Shown here piece after piece: positions 1-7,448 of a DNA stretch of 28,129 nt (its first letter is position 1; every line of letters starts with the position of its first letter). Under the pieces are notes generated by a model, which did no database searches, was not told the DNA's origin, and worked only from the letters and a program-made list of their open reading frames with translations. The position numbers and the translations under genes were made by a program. The DNA is from CAYJIX01 sp964370375 (GTDB taxonomy: Bacteria > Desulfobacterota > Desulfovibrionia > Desulfovibrionales > Desulfovibrionaceae), in assembly GCA_964370375.1 (NCBI GenBank), contig CAYJIX010000028.1:1-28129 (forward strand), in the 5' to 3' direction.

Positions 1-77
1 AACAAGTTGCATTGTTTTTCAGTGTCGACTATGTAGTTGATGTTGAAAAACGTATCAAAAAATTTGTAAAACAATAG
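1..77 (+). CDS. 3' end of an unidentified protein gene (truncated by the window edge)
   Basis: Bases 3-77 read as 24 codons ending in TAG and give the peptide QVALFFSVDYVVDVEKRIKK followed by FVKQ. The reading frame runs off the left edge. It is followed directly by a strong rho-independent terminator in the same direction, which is the main reason to call it coding. The tail alternates hydrophobic and charged residues, as in a normal globular C-terminus. I do not recognise the family. It converges on ispH. Confidence 0.55.
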   Translation, partial: QVALFFSVDYVVDVEKRIKKFVKQ

Positions 78-78
78 A

Positions 79-132
79 ATAAAGCCTTCTTGAAGGAACA
101 TGTTTGTTCCCTCAAGAAGGCTTTAATTTTTT
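79..132 (+). terminator. Rho-independent terminator of the left-edge gene
   Basis: AAAGCCTTCTTGA (81-93) pairs with TCAAGAAGGCTTT (112-124). After one mismatch, GGAAC (95-99) pairs with GTTCC (106-110) around a 6-nt loop. The tail TTTAATTTTTT follows on the + strand. The opposite strand has a weaker T-rich tail, so it may also stop ispH transcripts arriving from the other side. Confidence 0.85.
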
Positions 133-190
133 ATTGTTTTGTCATTAAAGGCAGCCTTACACGTGTCGTGCGCCTTTGAGATTCTGCCTG

Positions 191-1030
191 TTACAGCCTT
201 TCCAAATAGGCTTGCACTTCATTGATCAAGGAACTGGGGGTTGACGCACCTGCGGTCAGCCCAACACAGCGGCACGATGGTGGGAGGGGCGCAATATCTG
301 CCAAGGTTTCAATATGTTGTGTGGGTATATTAGCCATGGCTGTTATATGGGCCAAACGCCGTGTATTGCCGCTGTCAAAACCTCCAACCACAATCATGGC
401 ATCAATATGCTGGGTCATGGCAAGGGCTTCTTTTTGGCGCAAAGATGTGGCATTGCACACAGTGTCAAGGGTTATGCATGTAGGGGAAATGGCACGAAGC
501 TTTTGCGTAAGTTCTGCAAATTCTGTAAAATCCTGCGTCGTTTGTGCTGCCAGCACAAGGGGCTGTGTGAACACGTTTTGTGGTACTTGTTCTAATTGTG
601 TAAACACATGATAAGGCCCCTTGGCGTAGGAAATAAGGCCGCGCACTTCAGGGTGGGTGTCTTCGCCGTACAATAACAAGGTAGCACCGTCTGCTGTGGC
701 TCTGGCAATAGCCAGTTGGGCTTTTTTTACCTTGGGGCAGGTGGCATCTACCACTTGTAGGTTGTTATTACGCAGACTGTTTTCATCCTCAAGGGGCAAG
801 CCATGCGCCCTTATGATGACCGTGCCTTGTTCTGGCATGTCGCGAACGTTTTCAATACAAAGAACGTCTTGCGAAAAATACCGCTCAAGCACTTGTGGAT
901 TATGGATAATAGGCCCCAGCATGATGAGTGGTTTTGGGGCGGCAGTGTTCAAAAGAACTTGGTCTAAACGGTCAAGGGCCATGCTGACCCCCATACAAAA
1001 ACCGGCAGTTTTAGCGCGAAGAGTTTTCAT
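191..1030 (-). CDS. ispH: 4-hydroxy-3-methylbut-2-enyl diphosphate reductase (IspH/LytB)
   Basis: Last enzyme of the MEP isoprenoid pathway. It is a cytosolic [4Fe-4S] enzyme that reduces HMBPP to IPP and DMAPP. The protein is 279 aa, somewhat short of E. coli IspH (316 aa) but complete in its motifs. The three cluster cysteines are C12 (GFCMGV), C98 (DATCPKV) and C192 (TVCNAT). Substrate-site residues are visible: H43 (IIHNP), H126 with E128 (THPEV), T164/T165, S220 and N222, and S263 in the C-terminal GAST motif. The start is the ATG at 1030, which puts the first cysteine at the usual place. It lies 27 bases after the phosphoribosyltransferase gene and is probably the last gene of a three-gene unit. 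There is no clear Shine-Dalgarno site before it. Confidence 0.96.
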   Translation of the reverse strand: MKTLRAKTAGFCMGVSMALDRLDQVLLNTAAPKPLIMLGPIIHNPQVLERYFSQDVLCIENVRDMPEQGTVIIRAHGLPLEDENSLRNNNLQVVDATCPKVKKAQLAIARATADGATLLLYGEDTHPEVRGLISYAKGPYHVFTQLEQVPQNVFTQPLVLAAQTTQDFTEFAELTQKLRAISPTCITLDTVCNATSLRQKEALAMTQHIDAMIVVGGFDSGNTRRLAHITAMANIPTQHIETLADIAPLPPSCRCVGLTAGASTPSSLINEVQAYLERL

Positions 1031-1057
1031 AATATACTGTTTTTATCGTGTTTGCTG

Positions 1058-1627
1058 TTACGCAGTTTCTAAGGGAAGGATTGGCAAAAATCCTAAATAT
1101 TCAATACCATTATAGGCTTTGGTGAGTTCTAGAAGCGGTTCAAGATTTCCTTCCACATAAATGGTGGCAATGCTTGAAACGGTAATTTTTGATGTTTGGG
1201 CAAAGTTCAGCATGGCTTGTAGTGTGCCGCCTGTAGATATAACATCATCAAAAAGCATGACGTTTTTTCCACAAAGCCTGGCAGCGTCCTTGGCATCATA
1301 CCACAGCTGTTGCTTACCTTTGCTGGTAATGGATTGATACGGTATGCATACAGGCTCAGTCATGTAGAGCTTTTGTGTTTTGCGCAACACAAAATACTCA
1401 ATGTTCCAAAGCCTTGCCATTTCAATGGTTAAGGGGAGGGCTTTAACTTCAGGGCAAACAATAATGTCTGGTTTTACAAATGTTTGCACAGCCTCTTGCG
1501 CAAGGATGGGGGTTAATGAGGTGTCTTTAAAACTGTCAAACAAAATGATGGAAATGCCAGCCCCTTGCAACGGCACAATAGGCAGTTCAATCAATACGTT
1601 CCCTGTTTGTATGTTTTGCGTGCTCAT
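1058..1627 (-). CDS. Type I phosphoribosyltransferase, adenine phosphoribosyltransferase-like
   Basis: 189 aa. The PRPP-binding motif is at residues 123-135 (VMLFDDVISTGGT), with the paired acidic residues and TGGT loop of type I PRTases. The stretch around residues 79-84 (FVLRKTQK) matches the APRT pattern of an Arg-Lys pair followed by Lys, and a conserved PEV motif precedes it at about 59-61. These points favour purine-base salvage (base plus PRPP gives nucleotide plus PPi) in the cytosol. The exact base is not fixed by the sequence, and PurR- or xanthine-type relatives remain possible. It begins 11 bases after the nucleosidase-like gene, with AAGGT about 9 bases before the ATG, so the two are almost certainly co-transcribed. 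That pairing suggests one releases a base and the other recaptures it. Confidence 0.8.
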   Translation of the reverse strand: MSTQNIQTGNVLIELPIVPLQGAGISIILFDSFKDTSLTPILAQEAVQTFVKPDIIVCPEVKALPLTIEMARLWNIEYFVLRKTQKLYMTEPVCIPYQSITSKGKQQLWYDAKDAARLCGKNVMLFDDVISTGGTLQAMLNFAQTSKITVSSIATIYVEGNLEPLLELTKAYNGIEYLGFLPILPLETA

Positions 1628-1638
1628 AATGCAGTACC

Positions 1639-2379
1639 TTATAATTTTTGAAGACTATGCTTGAGTAAATGGCAAAGAAGCGTGCTTTGGCGTAAATGAT
1701 CTTTGTACACTTCAATCTCTGAAAATTGAAACTTTTCGCTGGGACTGTCAGTAATAACCCGTACTATATCAAGGTGGATGGTTGTTGTGCTCAATTTCTC
1801 CTGAATATGCTGCAACGCCAAAGCTAGGCTATATCCCTCCATATCAACAATATCAATGCCTTGGGAATGTAAAAAAGCTTTGGTTGCCTCCCCTTGTAAA
1901 AGGGCCGGTACAGAAATCATATTGTAAGTCTTTTCAGGTGCGTCTTGTAAAAGCACTGTTGGTGTTAAGCGAAGATGCGCCAAACTTGGAGTTGCATTAT
2001 AAACCAAACCCTCGTCAAAAAACAGTGAAGGCGTGGGAACGATCTCAAAATCTCCTGCTTCTTGGCAAGTAATGGCGTTAAAGTGCGAAACTGTCGCCAC
2101 CTGGCAAGAATCGCCTATGCGCAACTCATGCGCCAAAGCTCCGGCAAAACCTATAAGCATAACATCCACATACTCTTTTTCAAAAACATGCGGAATATTG
2201 TAGATAGCATTCATGGTATTGATAGCGCCCATGCCCGTGCTGTATAGCGACAATGTACGCTCTTTCTGTAATGATTGCAGGTCTTTGTCAGTCAAGCCAA
2301 GTTCTGCAAGCATTTCTTGCACAATAACCCTTTCTTCCTGCATAGGGGTAATAATAAGCAAACCCCGATTGTTTGCCAT
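1639..2379 (-). CDS. Purine nucleosidase/phosphorylase superfamily protein (MTA/SAH nucleosidase or futalosine hydrolase type)
   Basis: 246 aa with the PNP/UDP-phosphorylase fold signature. A central glycine motif STGMGAIN is at 47-54, IGFAGAL at 76-82, the substrate-binding VDMEG at 178-182 (E181), and ITDSPS at 209-214, where D211 is at the place of the catalytic Asp of MTA/SAH nucleosidase. E14/E15 near the N-terminus are at the position of the water-activating Glu of nucleosidases, which favours hydrolysis over phosphorolysis. The substrate is unknown. MTA, S-adenosylhomocysteine or (amino)futalosine are all plausible, since many Desulfovibrio make menaquinone by the futalosine route. The ATG at 2379 has GGAAG 6 bases upstream. 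It is the first gene of the minus-strand unit with the phosphoribosyltransferase and ispH. Confidence 0.75.
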   Translation of the reverse strand: MANNRGLLIITPMQEERVIVQEMLAELGLTDKDLQSLQKERTLSLYSTGMGAINTMNAIYNIPHVFEKEYVDVMLIGFAGALAHELRIGDSCQVATVSHFNAITCQEAGDFEIVPTPSLFFDEGLVYNATPSLAHLRLTPTVLLQDAPEKTYNMISVPALLQGEATKAFLHSQGIDIVDMEGYSLALALQHIQEKLSTTTIHLDIVRVITDSPSEKFQFSEIEVYKDHLRQSTLLCHLLKHSLQKL

Positions 2380-2518
2380 GACTATCTTCCTTTTATTATA
2401 CTACATTAATATGAAGAGGATGAGCATTGTTTGCTACTTCATACTTCATGCCTGATGTGGTGTTGTGTCGTCAAGGCCTTTTCAGGCGGCTGAAAAAGGG
2501 CTGTATGCGGCGTCAGTT

Positions 2519-2618
2519 NNNNNNNNNNNNNNNNNNNNNNNNNNNNNNNNNNNNNNNNNNNNNNNNNNNNNNNNNNNNNNNNNNNNNNNNNNNNNNNNNN
2601 NNNNNNNNNNNNNNNNNN
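2519..2618. other. Assembly gap, exactly 100 Ns
   Basis: One hundred consecutive Ns is the usual placeholder for a scaffold gap of unknown size. Anything up to a full mobile element could be missing. Short inverted repeats on both sides fit a break caused by a repeat. Confidence 0.98.
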
Positions 2619-2659
2619 CTGTATTTTCTTGCCCTCAACACTTTTGCTCTTTTTGGCAT

Positions 2660-2688
2660 CCAACCTTTGACACCTTGCAAAAGGTTGG
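2660..2688. repeat. Perfect 9-bp inverted repeat beside the gap
   Basis: CCAACCTTT (2660-2668) and AAAGGTTGG (2680-2688) flank an 11-nt loop. No T-run follows on either strand, so it is not a standard terminator. It could be a piece of an interspersed repeat or an operator for the activator gene 51 bases downstream. Confidence 0.5.
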
Positions 2689-2703
2689 CGATCGGGGTAC
2701 ACA

Positions 2704-2725
2704 TTTTCTACAAAAATGTAACATT
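2704..2725 (+). promoter_or_regulatory. Candidate regulatory site shared with the glnA upstream region
   Basis: The sequence begins TTTTCTACAAAAA and continues TGTAACATT. It aligns without gaps to 20680-20701 upstream of glnA with 19 of 22 identities. In the glnA copy the core is a dyad (TTCTAC-N6-GTAGAA). Here the right half is degenerate (GTAACA) with the same spacing. It lies 14 bases before the activator start codon, so a bound protein could repress or autoregulate. The binding protein is not known. Confidence 0.35.
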
Positions 2726-2738
2726 TTTTTGAGGAAGC

Positions 2739-4355
2739 ATGCAATCAAAATACCGCAATACCGCCGCAAACGGCGTTCAAACCGCCAAGGACAGCCAAGC
2801 AGCAAGCCATGAAGAGGTTAGCCAAAGCCATGATGCTTGCGCTTTACGTCTGTTTTTTGAGCTCAGCCAGCTTGTTGATACTGCTACGCATATTGAGGAT
2901 ACACTTGATGGGGCCTTACAGCTTATGGCGCGGCACCTTTCCATAGTGCGTGGCAGTATTTTTTTGGTATCGCCGCAAAAAGGCACCTTGCATCTGGAGG
3001 CGAGCTATGGCTTTGATCCCATTGCAAAGGCTCGTGGCTACGCCCTTGAAGAAAGCATAGGCAAGGTCATCGCAACAGGAAATCCCTTTTATGGGGCGCA
3101 TGCCACAGAAAAAGGGATTGATGCGCATGGTGCCCGTTCAAAAAACATGCAAACAGAATCCTTGTCGTTTGTGTGTGTGCCCATCAAGCGCCATGGCGTG
3201 GTGTTTGGGGTGTTATGCGTTGAAAAGGCATGCACTGCCGCGACAGAAGTTGAAGAAGACGTGCGTGTGCTTTGTGTTATTGCGTCCATATTGGCTCGTG
3301 TTGCCGAAAACCGCCAAGATCACATGCAAAACATGCATACCAGCACAACCGCACCGCGGCCCCATGCCTTTGTGGGCAATTCTGAGGCCATGCAGCATGT
3401 GTATACCCAGATTGAGCAGGTGGCCTCTTCATGCACAACGGTGCTTATTTGCGGTGAAAGCGGCACGGGTAAAGAACTTACCGCGCAAGCCATCCATGCG
3501 GCAAGTCCAAGGGCAGATTGCCCCTATGTGTCCTTAAATTGTGCAGCCTTGCCGGAAGGGCTTATTGAGAGCGAACTTTTTGGCCATGAAAAAGGGGCTT
3601 TTACCGGAGCCACAGCCGTGCGGCGCGGACGTTTTGAAATGGCAGACGGTGGCACGCTGTTTTTGGACGAGATTGGCGAACTTAGTTTGTTTATTCAAGC
3701 CAAATTGTTGCGAGTGTTGCAAGACAGGCGTTTTGAGCGTTTGGGCAGCATGCAAACGCAGCAAGTGGATATTAGGATCATTGCAGCCACCAACCGACCG
3801 TTGGAAGAAATGGTGGAGCAAGGCACGTTTCGCAAGGATTTGTATTATAGGCTCAATGTTTTCCCCATTACGTTAACCCCCTTGCGTGAGCGCAAACATG
3901 ACATTGTCCTGTTAGCCAACCATTTTATGGGAAAATTTGCTGCTGCCAATGGGCGATCACATTGCCGCTTGTCCTTAACAGCTGTGGACATGCTGCAACG
4001 CTACGACTGGCCAGGCAATGCCAGAGAATTGCAAAACGTGATGGAGCGCGCCATGTTGCTTGTGGGCGACGATGGCTTTGTTTTACCACAGCATTTACCA
4101 GCCAATATCCATACACCCCATTGCCCCACGGTGTATGCAGGCACGGTATCAGATCATAATGGCAGTGAAGCTGTGCCATCTTTTCTTCAGACACGCCTTG
4201 ACGAATTAGAATACGCCTGCATTGTTGAAAGTTTAGAGGCGCACCATGGTCACCTTGGCAAAGCGGCAGAGTCCTTGGGCCTGACTGAAAGGATCATGGG
4301 ACTGCGCCTGAAAAAGTATGGTTTAAAATATAAAGAGTTTAGGACAAAACCTTGA
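2739..4355 (+). CDS. Sigma-54-dependent transcriptional activator, NifA-like (GAF-AAA+-Fis HTH)
   Basis: 538 aa enhancer-binding protein. The N-terminal GAF sensor spans about 35-190. The AAA+ domain spans about 208-440, with Walker A GESGTGKE (239-246), the sigma-54-contacting GAFTGA loop (286-291), Walker B LFLDE (307-311) and the arginine-containing RKDLYYRLN segment (365-373). The Fis-type DNA-binding helices are at about 505-530 (GKAAESLGLTERIMGLRLKK). It hydrolyses ATP to remodel sigma-54 RNA polymerase at -24/-12 promoters. The domain order and the TERIMGLR helix resemble NifA, but no nif gene is in the window, so the regulon is not established. glnA in this window has a sigma-54-type promoter and is a possible target. 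GAGGA lies only 3 bases before the ATG. It ends facing the ABC permease gene, with no clear terminator between. Confidence 0.87.
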   Translation: MQSKYRNTAANGVQTAKDSQAASHEEVSQSHDACALRLFFELSQLVDTATHIEDTLDGALQLMARHLSIVRGSIFLVSPQKGTLHLEASYGFDPIAKARGYALEESIGKVIATGNPFYGAHATEKGIDAHGARSKNMQTESLSFVCVPIKRHGVVFGVLCVEKACTAATEVEEDVRVLCVIASILARVAENRQDHMQNMHTSTTAPRPHAFVGNSEAMQHVYTQIEQVASSCTTVLICGESGTGKELTAQAIHAASPRADCPYVSLNCAALPEGLIESELFGHEKGAFTGATAVRRGRFEMADGGTLFLDEIGELSLFIQAKLLRVLQDRRFERLGSMQTQQVDIRIIAATNRPLEEMVEQGTFRKDLYYRLNVFPITLTPLRERKHDIVLLANHFMGKFAAANGRSHCRLSLTAVDMLQRYDWPGNARELQNVMERAMLLVGDDGFVLPQHLPANIHTPHCPTVYAGTVSDHNGSEAVPSFLQTRLDELEYACIVESLEAHHGHLGKAAESLGLTERIMGLRLKKYGLKYKEFRTKP

Positions 4356-4411
4356 CCGGCCTTGCAATCGGCGCAGCCTTGTGTGTTTTGCACTGTGATG
4401 TTGTTGTATGC

Positions 4412-6397
4412 CTAAAACGGACTTTTACATTTTTTTGTTGAAAAGGTTGCCAAAAATACTACCAAAAGGCCTATGGGGCCAAAGATGCCCACAAGTACAA
4501 AGTCAAAGCTTTGATAGGGTTTTTTGTAATGGCGTAAGTACAGGAAAAGCAGCATCATAGAAAGCAGATTAGCTACAAGGGTTACATAGGGTTTTTGTGT
4601 CCATGTAACATCAAAAGCCTGATACTTACTTGAGGATGAATACTGGAGGATCCGTAAGGGGAAAAGGGCTGAGGCAATGTTTGTAAAAGAGTCCATGGCG
4701 TCAATGTCTTGCTGGACAGCAGGCAATGTATAGGTGCGCTCGGGAGCAAAATCCACTGTAAAAGCCTGCCCAAAAAAGCCTTCGTTTCTTTTGTCATTGT
4801 CATTTTGTACAATATACTTGCTGACGGAATCAGACCACATATAAAATTGTGTTGTCTTAGGATTGTATTTTTCTAAGGGAAGCTTTGTCAGTGCCAAGGG
4901 CTTGTATCCTAAGGCAAAAACACCGTCATCGGTGGCAATGTAACCAAAAAACTCTTTCTTTTTGTTTTCTTCTATATCAAGGGCGCGAACAGTACCTGTT
5001 ATTTGTCCTTGAACTTTTTTGACTAAAGGTTTGCCGTCATACATTTGCAGCGTAACCACTGCGCCTTTGCTGTCCACAAACACATATCCCATATCATGGT
5101 CTTTTTTGATATTGGGGTTGCCGCCAAAGTTTGCAACAGGGAACTCAAAGCCGTTGTCTGCTAACGCTTTGGTGAACATGTCACTTTTTTCCTTGATAAC
5201 GTTGCCGTCTATGGGGTCGATAAATTCAATGCCGGTTTTATCGTGACGAATACGGAAAAAGTCCGTGGCGTTTTCAAATTTTGCACCTACAGGGTTTGTT
5301 TCAATCAGCATTTCAAGCATGAACCGTGGCCCATGGATGTCGCGAGGGCTTAAATTGTAATAATGCCAATCATATTTTATTTGTTGAAGGGTAAGTTTTT
5401 TTCCGTCAATTTCTTTGGGAAACATGTTCCATTTGAGCAGATTGTCGGCATAAAAAGTGGGCAATGCCAGAGCAAGCTCTTTACTGTTAAGCTCTGTACC
5501 GTCTTCAAGGGAATACTTAGAGCCACCGTGTTCGTGTGTATGTTTTTTTACGGGGAAAACTTGCATTTTTACAAATTGGTCATGCGTGGGGCTGTAATAC
5601 AAACGCTGCGTTGTTAAAGAAGGGATATAAATACGCCAAAATTGCTTTGGCACCATGATACATAAAATTATGGCAAAAAACACGAACGTAATAGCACGAC
5701 TACAAGAAAACAACGTGTTTTTATGGGGTTCGTCTATGGATTGCATATAGGAAAATATGCATACAAAAAGAAGACCTATGTTTAAAAAGGCATATTGGGC
5801 TATGGACTCTTTCCATGTGCTATACCCTCCCACTCCCCAAAGCACTAAATACATAATGCTGCACGAAAGAATGATCAAAGCTTGCAAGCCAGGTTTTTTA
5901 CAACCAAGTATGGCAAAAATGCTTAAATATGAAATAAAGCTCAACAATGCCATGGGAGCAAAACTATAAAGAACCGGCACAATAATATCGCTGGGAAAAG
6001 AATAAACCTTCATAACCATAATAATGGCCAAAACACTAAAGAGGTTTATCAGCGTCATGATGGCAAGCCCAAGCAAAAGCATGGTGCCCACAATGCGTTC
6101 AGGCAAAAGCGGCATGTGGAAAAGTAAACGCAAGTGCCTGCCGTGTGTTTCTGGTCTTGCTTGGCAAAACCCTATAATAAAACCACAAAAAACAATATAT
6201 TTAAAGGAATCTGTAAAGGGTGGTTCTTTTGTAATAAGCACCGACCACAATCCAAAAAGATCGTGATTTCGTTCTATGGCTGTTAAAATAAAATAGGAAT
6301 CTGCTGCGGCATAGACTAAAAATACGGGAATAATCCACAGTACATACTTAAGCTTTATCCATTCCTTTTGCAATAATGCGCACGTATAGCGATTCAT
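4412..6397 (-). CDS. ABC transporter permease with a large extracytoplasmic domain
   Basis: 661 aa. Seven predicted membrane helices lie in the first 250 residues (about 19-38, 64-80, 103-130, 138-165, 173-191, 203-220, 234-250). A soluble region of about 350 residues follows, then two helices (about 606-622 and 632-650). The N-terminal part looks like an ABC-2-type membrane subunit. The soluble part, with its PRDIHGP, DFFRI and GNPNIKKD segments, reminds me of the DUF4857 family, but I cannot verify this. The ATP-binding subunit ends 10 bases upstream, so the two form one transporter. AGGCAGG lies just before the ATG at 6397. Substrate and direction are unknown. Its place behind a TonB receptor and an M16 protease suggests a link to uptake or processing of the imported cargo. 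Confidence 0.72.
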   Translation of the reverse strand: MNRYTCALLQKEWIKLKYVLWIIPVFLVYAAADSYFILTAIERNHDLFGLWSVLITKEPPFTDSFKYIVFCGFIIGFCQARPETHGRHLRLLFHMPLLPERIVGTMLLLGLAIMTLINLFSVLAIIMVMKVYSFPSDIIVPVLYSFAPMALLSFISYLSIFAILGCKKPGLQALIILSCSIMYLVLWGVGGYSTWKESIAQYAFLNIGLLFVCIFSYMQSIDEPHKNTLFSCSRAITFVFFAIILCIMVPKQFWRIYIPSLTTQRLYYSPTHDQFVKMQVFPVKKHTHEHGGSKYSLEDGTELNSKELALALPTFYADNLLKWNMFPKEIDGKKLTLQQIKYDWHYYNLSPRDIHGPRFMLEMLIETNPVGAKFENATDFFRIRHDKTGIEFIDPIDGNVIKEKSDMFTKALADNGFEFPVANFGGNPNIKKDHDMGYVFVDSKGAVVTLQMYDGKPLVKKVQGQITGTVRALDIEENKKKEFFGYIATDDGVFALGYKPLALTKLPLEKYNPKTTQFYMWSDSVSKYIVQNDNDKRNEGFFGQAFTVDFAPERTYTLPAVQQDIDAMDSFTNIASALFPLRILQYSSSSKYQAFDVTWTQKPYVTLVANLLSMMLLFLYLRHYKKPYQSFDFVLVGIFGPIGLLVVFLATFSTKKCKSPF

Positions 6398-6407
6398 ACA
6401 GCCTGCC

Positions 6408-7295
6408 TTAATATTTTCCTGTTAAGCCCACGAATGCGTCTTCAAAGCTCATGGGTTCTTTTGTAAAATCTAGATGCGCCACAGCAGCGTTTTGTAAAGA
6501 TTTTTGGACCTGTTCAGCGGTAGAGAATGTATATAAAAAGGTTTTTTTACCAATATGTTCAATGTTTTGTATAAAAGCTTGCGCCTCTAGGTTTTCTGAT
6601 TGCGTTGAGCGTTCAAAGCTAAAGCAGCTAAATTCATTCATAAAGCTTTCTTTTGTGCCGGAAACCAAAACTTTGCCTTCGCCAAGTACGATCATATTGT
6701 CAATAATGCCATCAAGTTCTTGTACGACATGCGAGGTTAAAAGCACGGTTGTTTTGTAGGTGTTCACATATTCGCGTAAAAAGTCCATGAACAGGCGACG
6801 ATACCCCACATCAAGGCCCATGCTGTAATCATCCAAAATCATAAGCTCCGGACGTTGTGCCATAATAAGCCCCAGAACAACTTGAGAGCGTTGCCCGCAT
6901 GACATGCCTGAAAGTCGCCTTGTATACGGTACGCGCAGCTTATCTATGAGTGAAAAGAAAATGTCGTTTTGCCATAACGGGTAAAAGGCGGCATAATAGC
7001 GTTCAAGCTCTGCTATGCTCATAAAATCATATTGAATAAAATTTTCGTGCAATAAACCAATGCGTTCACGGGTTTTGGGCGATAAGGCATGGCTTGGCTC
7101 GCCAAGGACAGTACATTCTCCGTGCGTTGGCCGTAAAAAACCCATTAAAATATTGATAATCGTGCTTTTTCCTGCACCATTTTTCCCCAAAAGGCCAAAA
7201 ACACCACCACGAACAACATCAAAAGAAATACCGCTCAAGGATTCTTTTGTGGCATAGCTATGACGTACATTTTTACAAGAAACAAGAATGTTCAT
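6408..7295 (-). CDS. ABC transporter ATP-binding protein
   Basis: 295 aa cytoplasmic ATPase subunit for the adjacent permease. Walker A is GKNGAGKST (37-45), the signature region is LSGMSCGQ (128-135), Walker B with the following residue is LMILDD (151-156), the D-loop is SMGLD (158-162), and the switch histidine is H189 (LTSHV). Two departures from the standard pattern are visible. The signature has MSCGQ in place of SGGQ, and the catalytic Glu after Walker B is Asp (D156). I recall this LDDYS form as a family trait rather than damage. I placed the start at the ATG at 7295, with AAAGG 7 bases upstream. An in-frame TTG two codons earlier has no such support. A strong terminator stands 40 bases upstream, so expression needs read-through or a promoter hidden there. 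Confidence 0.92.
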   Translation of the reverse strand: MNILVSCKNVRHSYATKESLSGISFDVVRGGVFGLLGKNGAGKSTIINILMGFLRPTHGECTVLGEPSHALSPKTRERIGLLHENFIQYDFMSIAELERYYAAFYPLWQNDIFFSLIDKLRVPYTRRLSGMSCGQRSQVVLGLIMAQRPELMILDDYSMGLDVGYRRLFMDFLREYVNTYKTTVLLTSHVVQELDGIIDNMIVLGEGKVLVSGTKESFMNEFSCFSFERSTQSENLEAQAFIQNIEHIGKKTFLYTFSTAEQVQKSLQNAAVAHLDFTKEPMSFEDAFVGLTGKY

Positions 7296-7334
7296 GAACA
7301 AACCTTTATGCTGGTGTGAAATGAGAAAGACCGT

Positions 7335-7380
7335 AAAAAAACTGTGCAGAAGCTTGAAAGGATGAAAGCTTCTGCACAGT
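7335..7380 (-). terminator. Strong rho-independent terminator after the M16 protease gene
   Basis: Perfect 15-bp arms ACTGTGCAGAAGCTT (7341-7355) and AAGCTTCTGCACAGT (7366-7380) enclose a 10-nt loop. On the minus strand they are followed by seven Ts (7341-7335). It sits between the protease stop and the ABC ATPase start. Confidence 0.92.
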
Positions 7381-7401
7381 CAACGCTACAAGGACTTTGC
7401 C

Positions 7402-7425
7402 TTGTTGTTTTGTTGTTTTGTTGTT
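7402..7425. repeat. Three tandem copies of TTGTTGTT
   Basis: Three perfect 8-base units lie in the untranslated stretch between the protease stop codon and its terminator. They are short and probably neutral, though such tracts can change in copy number. Confidence 0.8.
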
Positions 7426-7448
7426 GACAAAAGCAAGTGTTTAAAAAG

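Larger units (their letters stand above)
2380..2738. other. Divergent intergenic region with an assembly gap
   Basis: It separates the minus-strand nucleosidase unit from the plus-strand sigma-54 activator. It holds 100 Ns (2519-2618), an imperfect hairpin before the gap (CCTTTTCAG / CTGAAAAAGG, about 2477-2500), a perfect 9-bp hairpin after it (2660-2688) and a candidate regulatory dyad (2704-2725). No gene is supported here. Its true length is unknown because of the Ns. Confidence 0.8.

Noticed and set aside
222..611. Long + strand frames opposite ispH, and similar frames opposite gltB, glnA and rlmN
   Set aside because: Shadows of genes with strong motif evidence on the other strand; no motifs or ribosome sites of their own.
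2395..2400. Perfect TATAAT box (minus strand) before the nucleosidase gene
   Set aside because: It would start transcription inside or just before the ribosome site, and no -35 lies at the right distance; the true promoter is probably further upstream or in the gap.
2427..2812. Several frames spanning the N run
   Set aside because: They exist only because Ns contain no stop codons; the real sequence is unknown.
4356..4411. Search for a terminator between the converging activator and ABC permease genes
   Set aside because: No stem with a T-run was found in these 56 bases.
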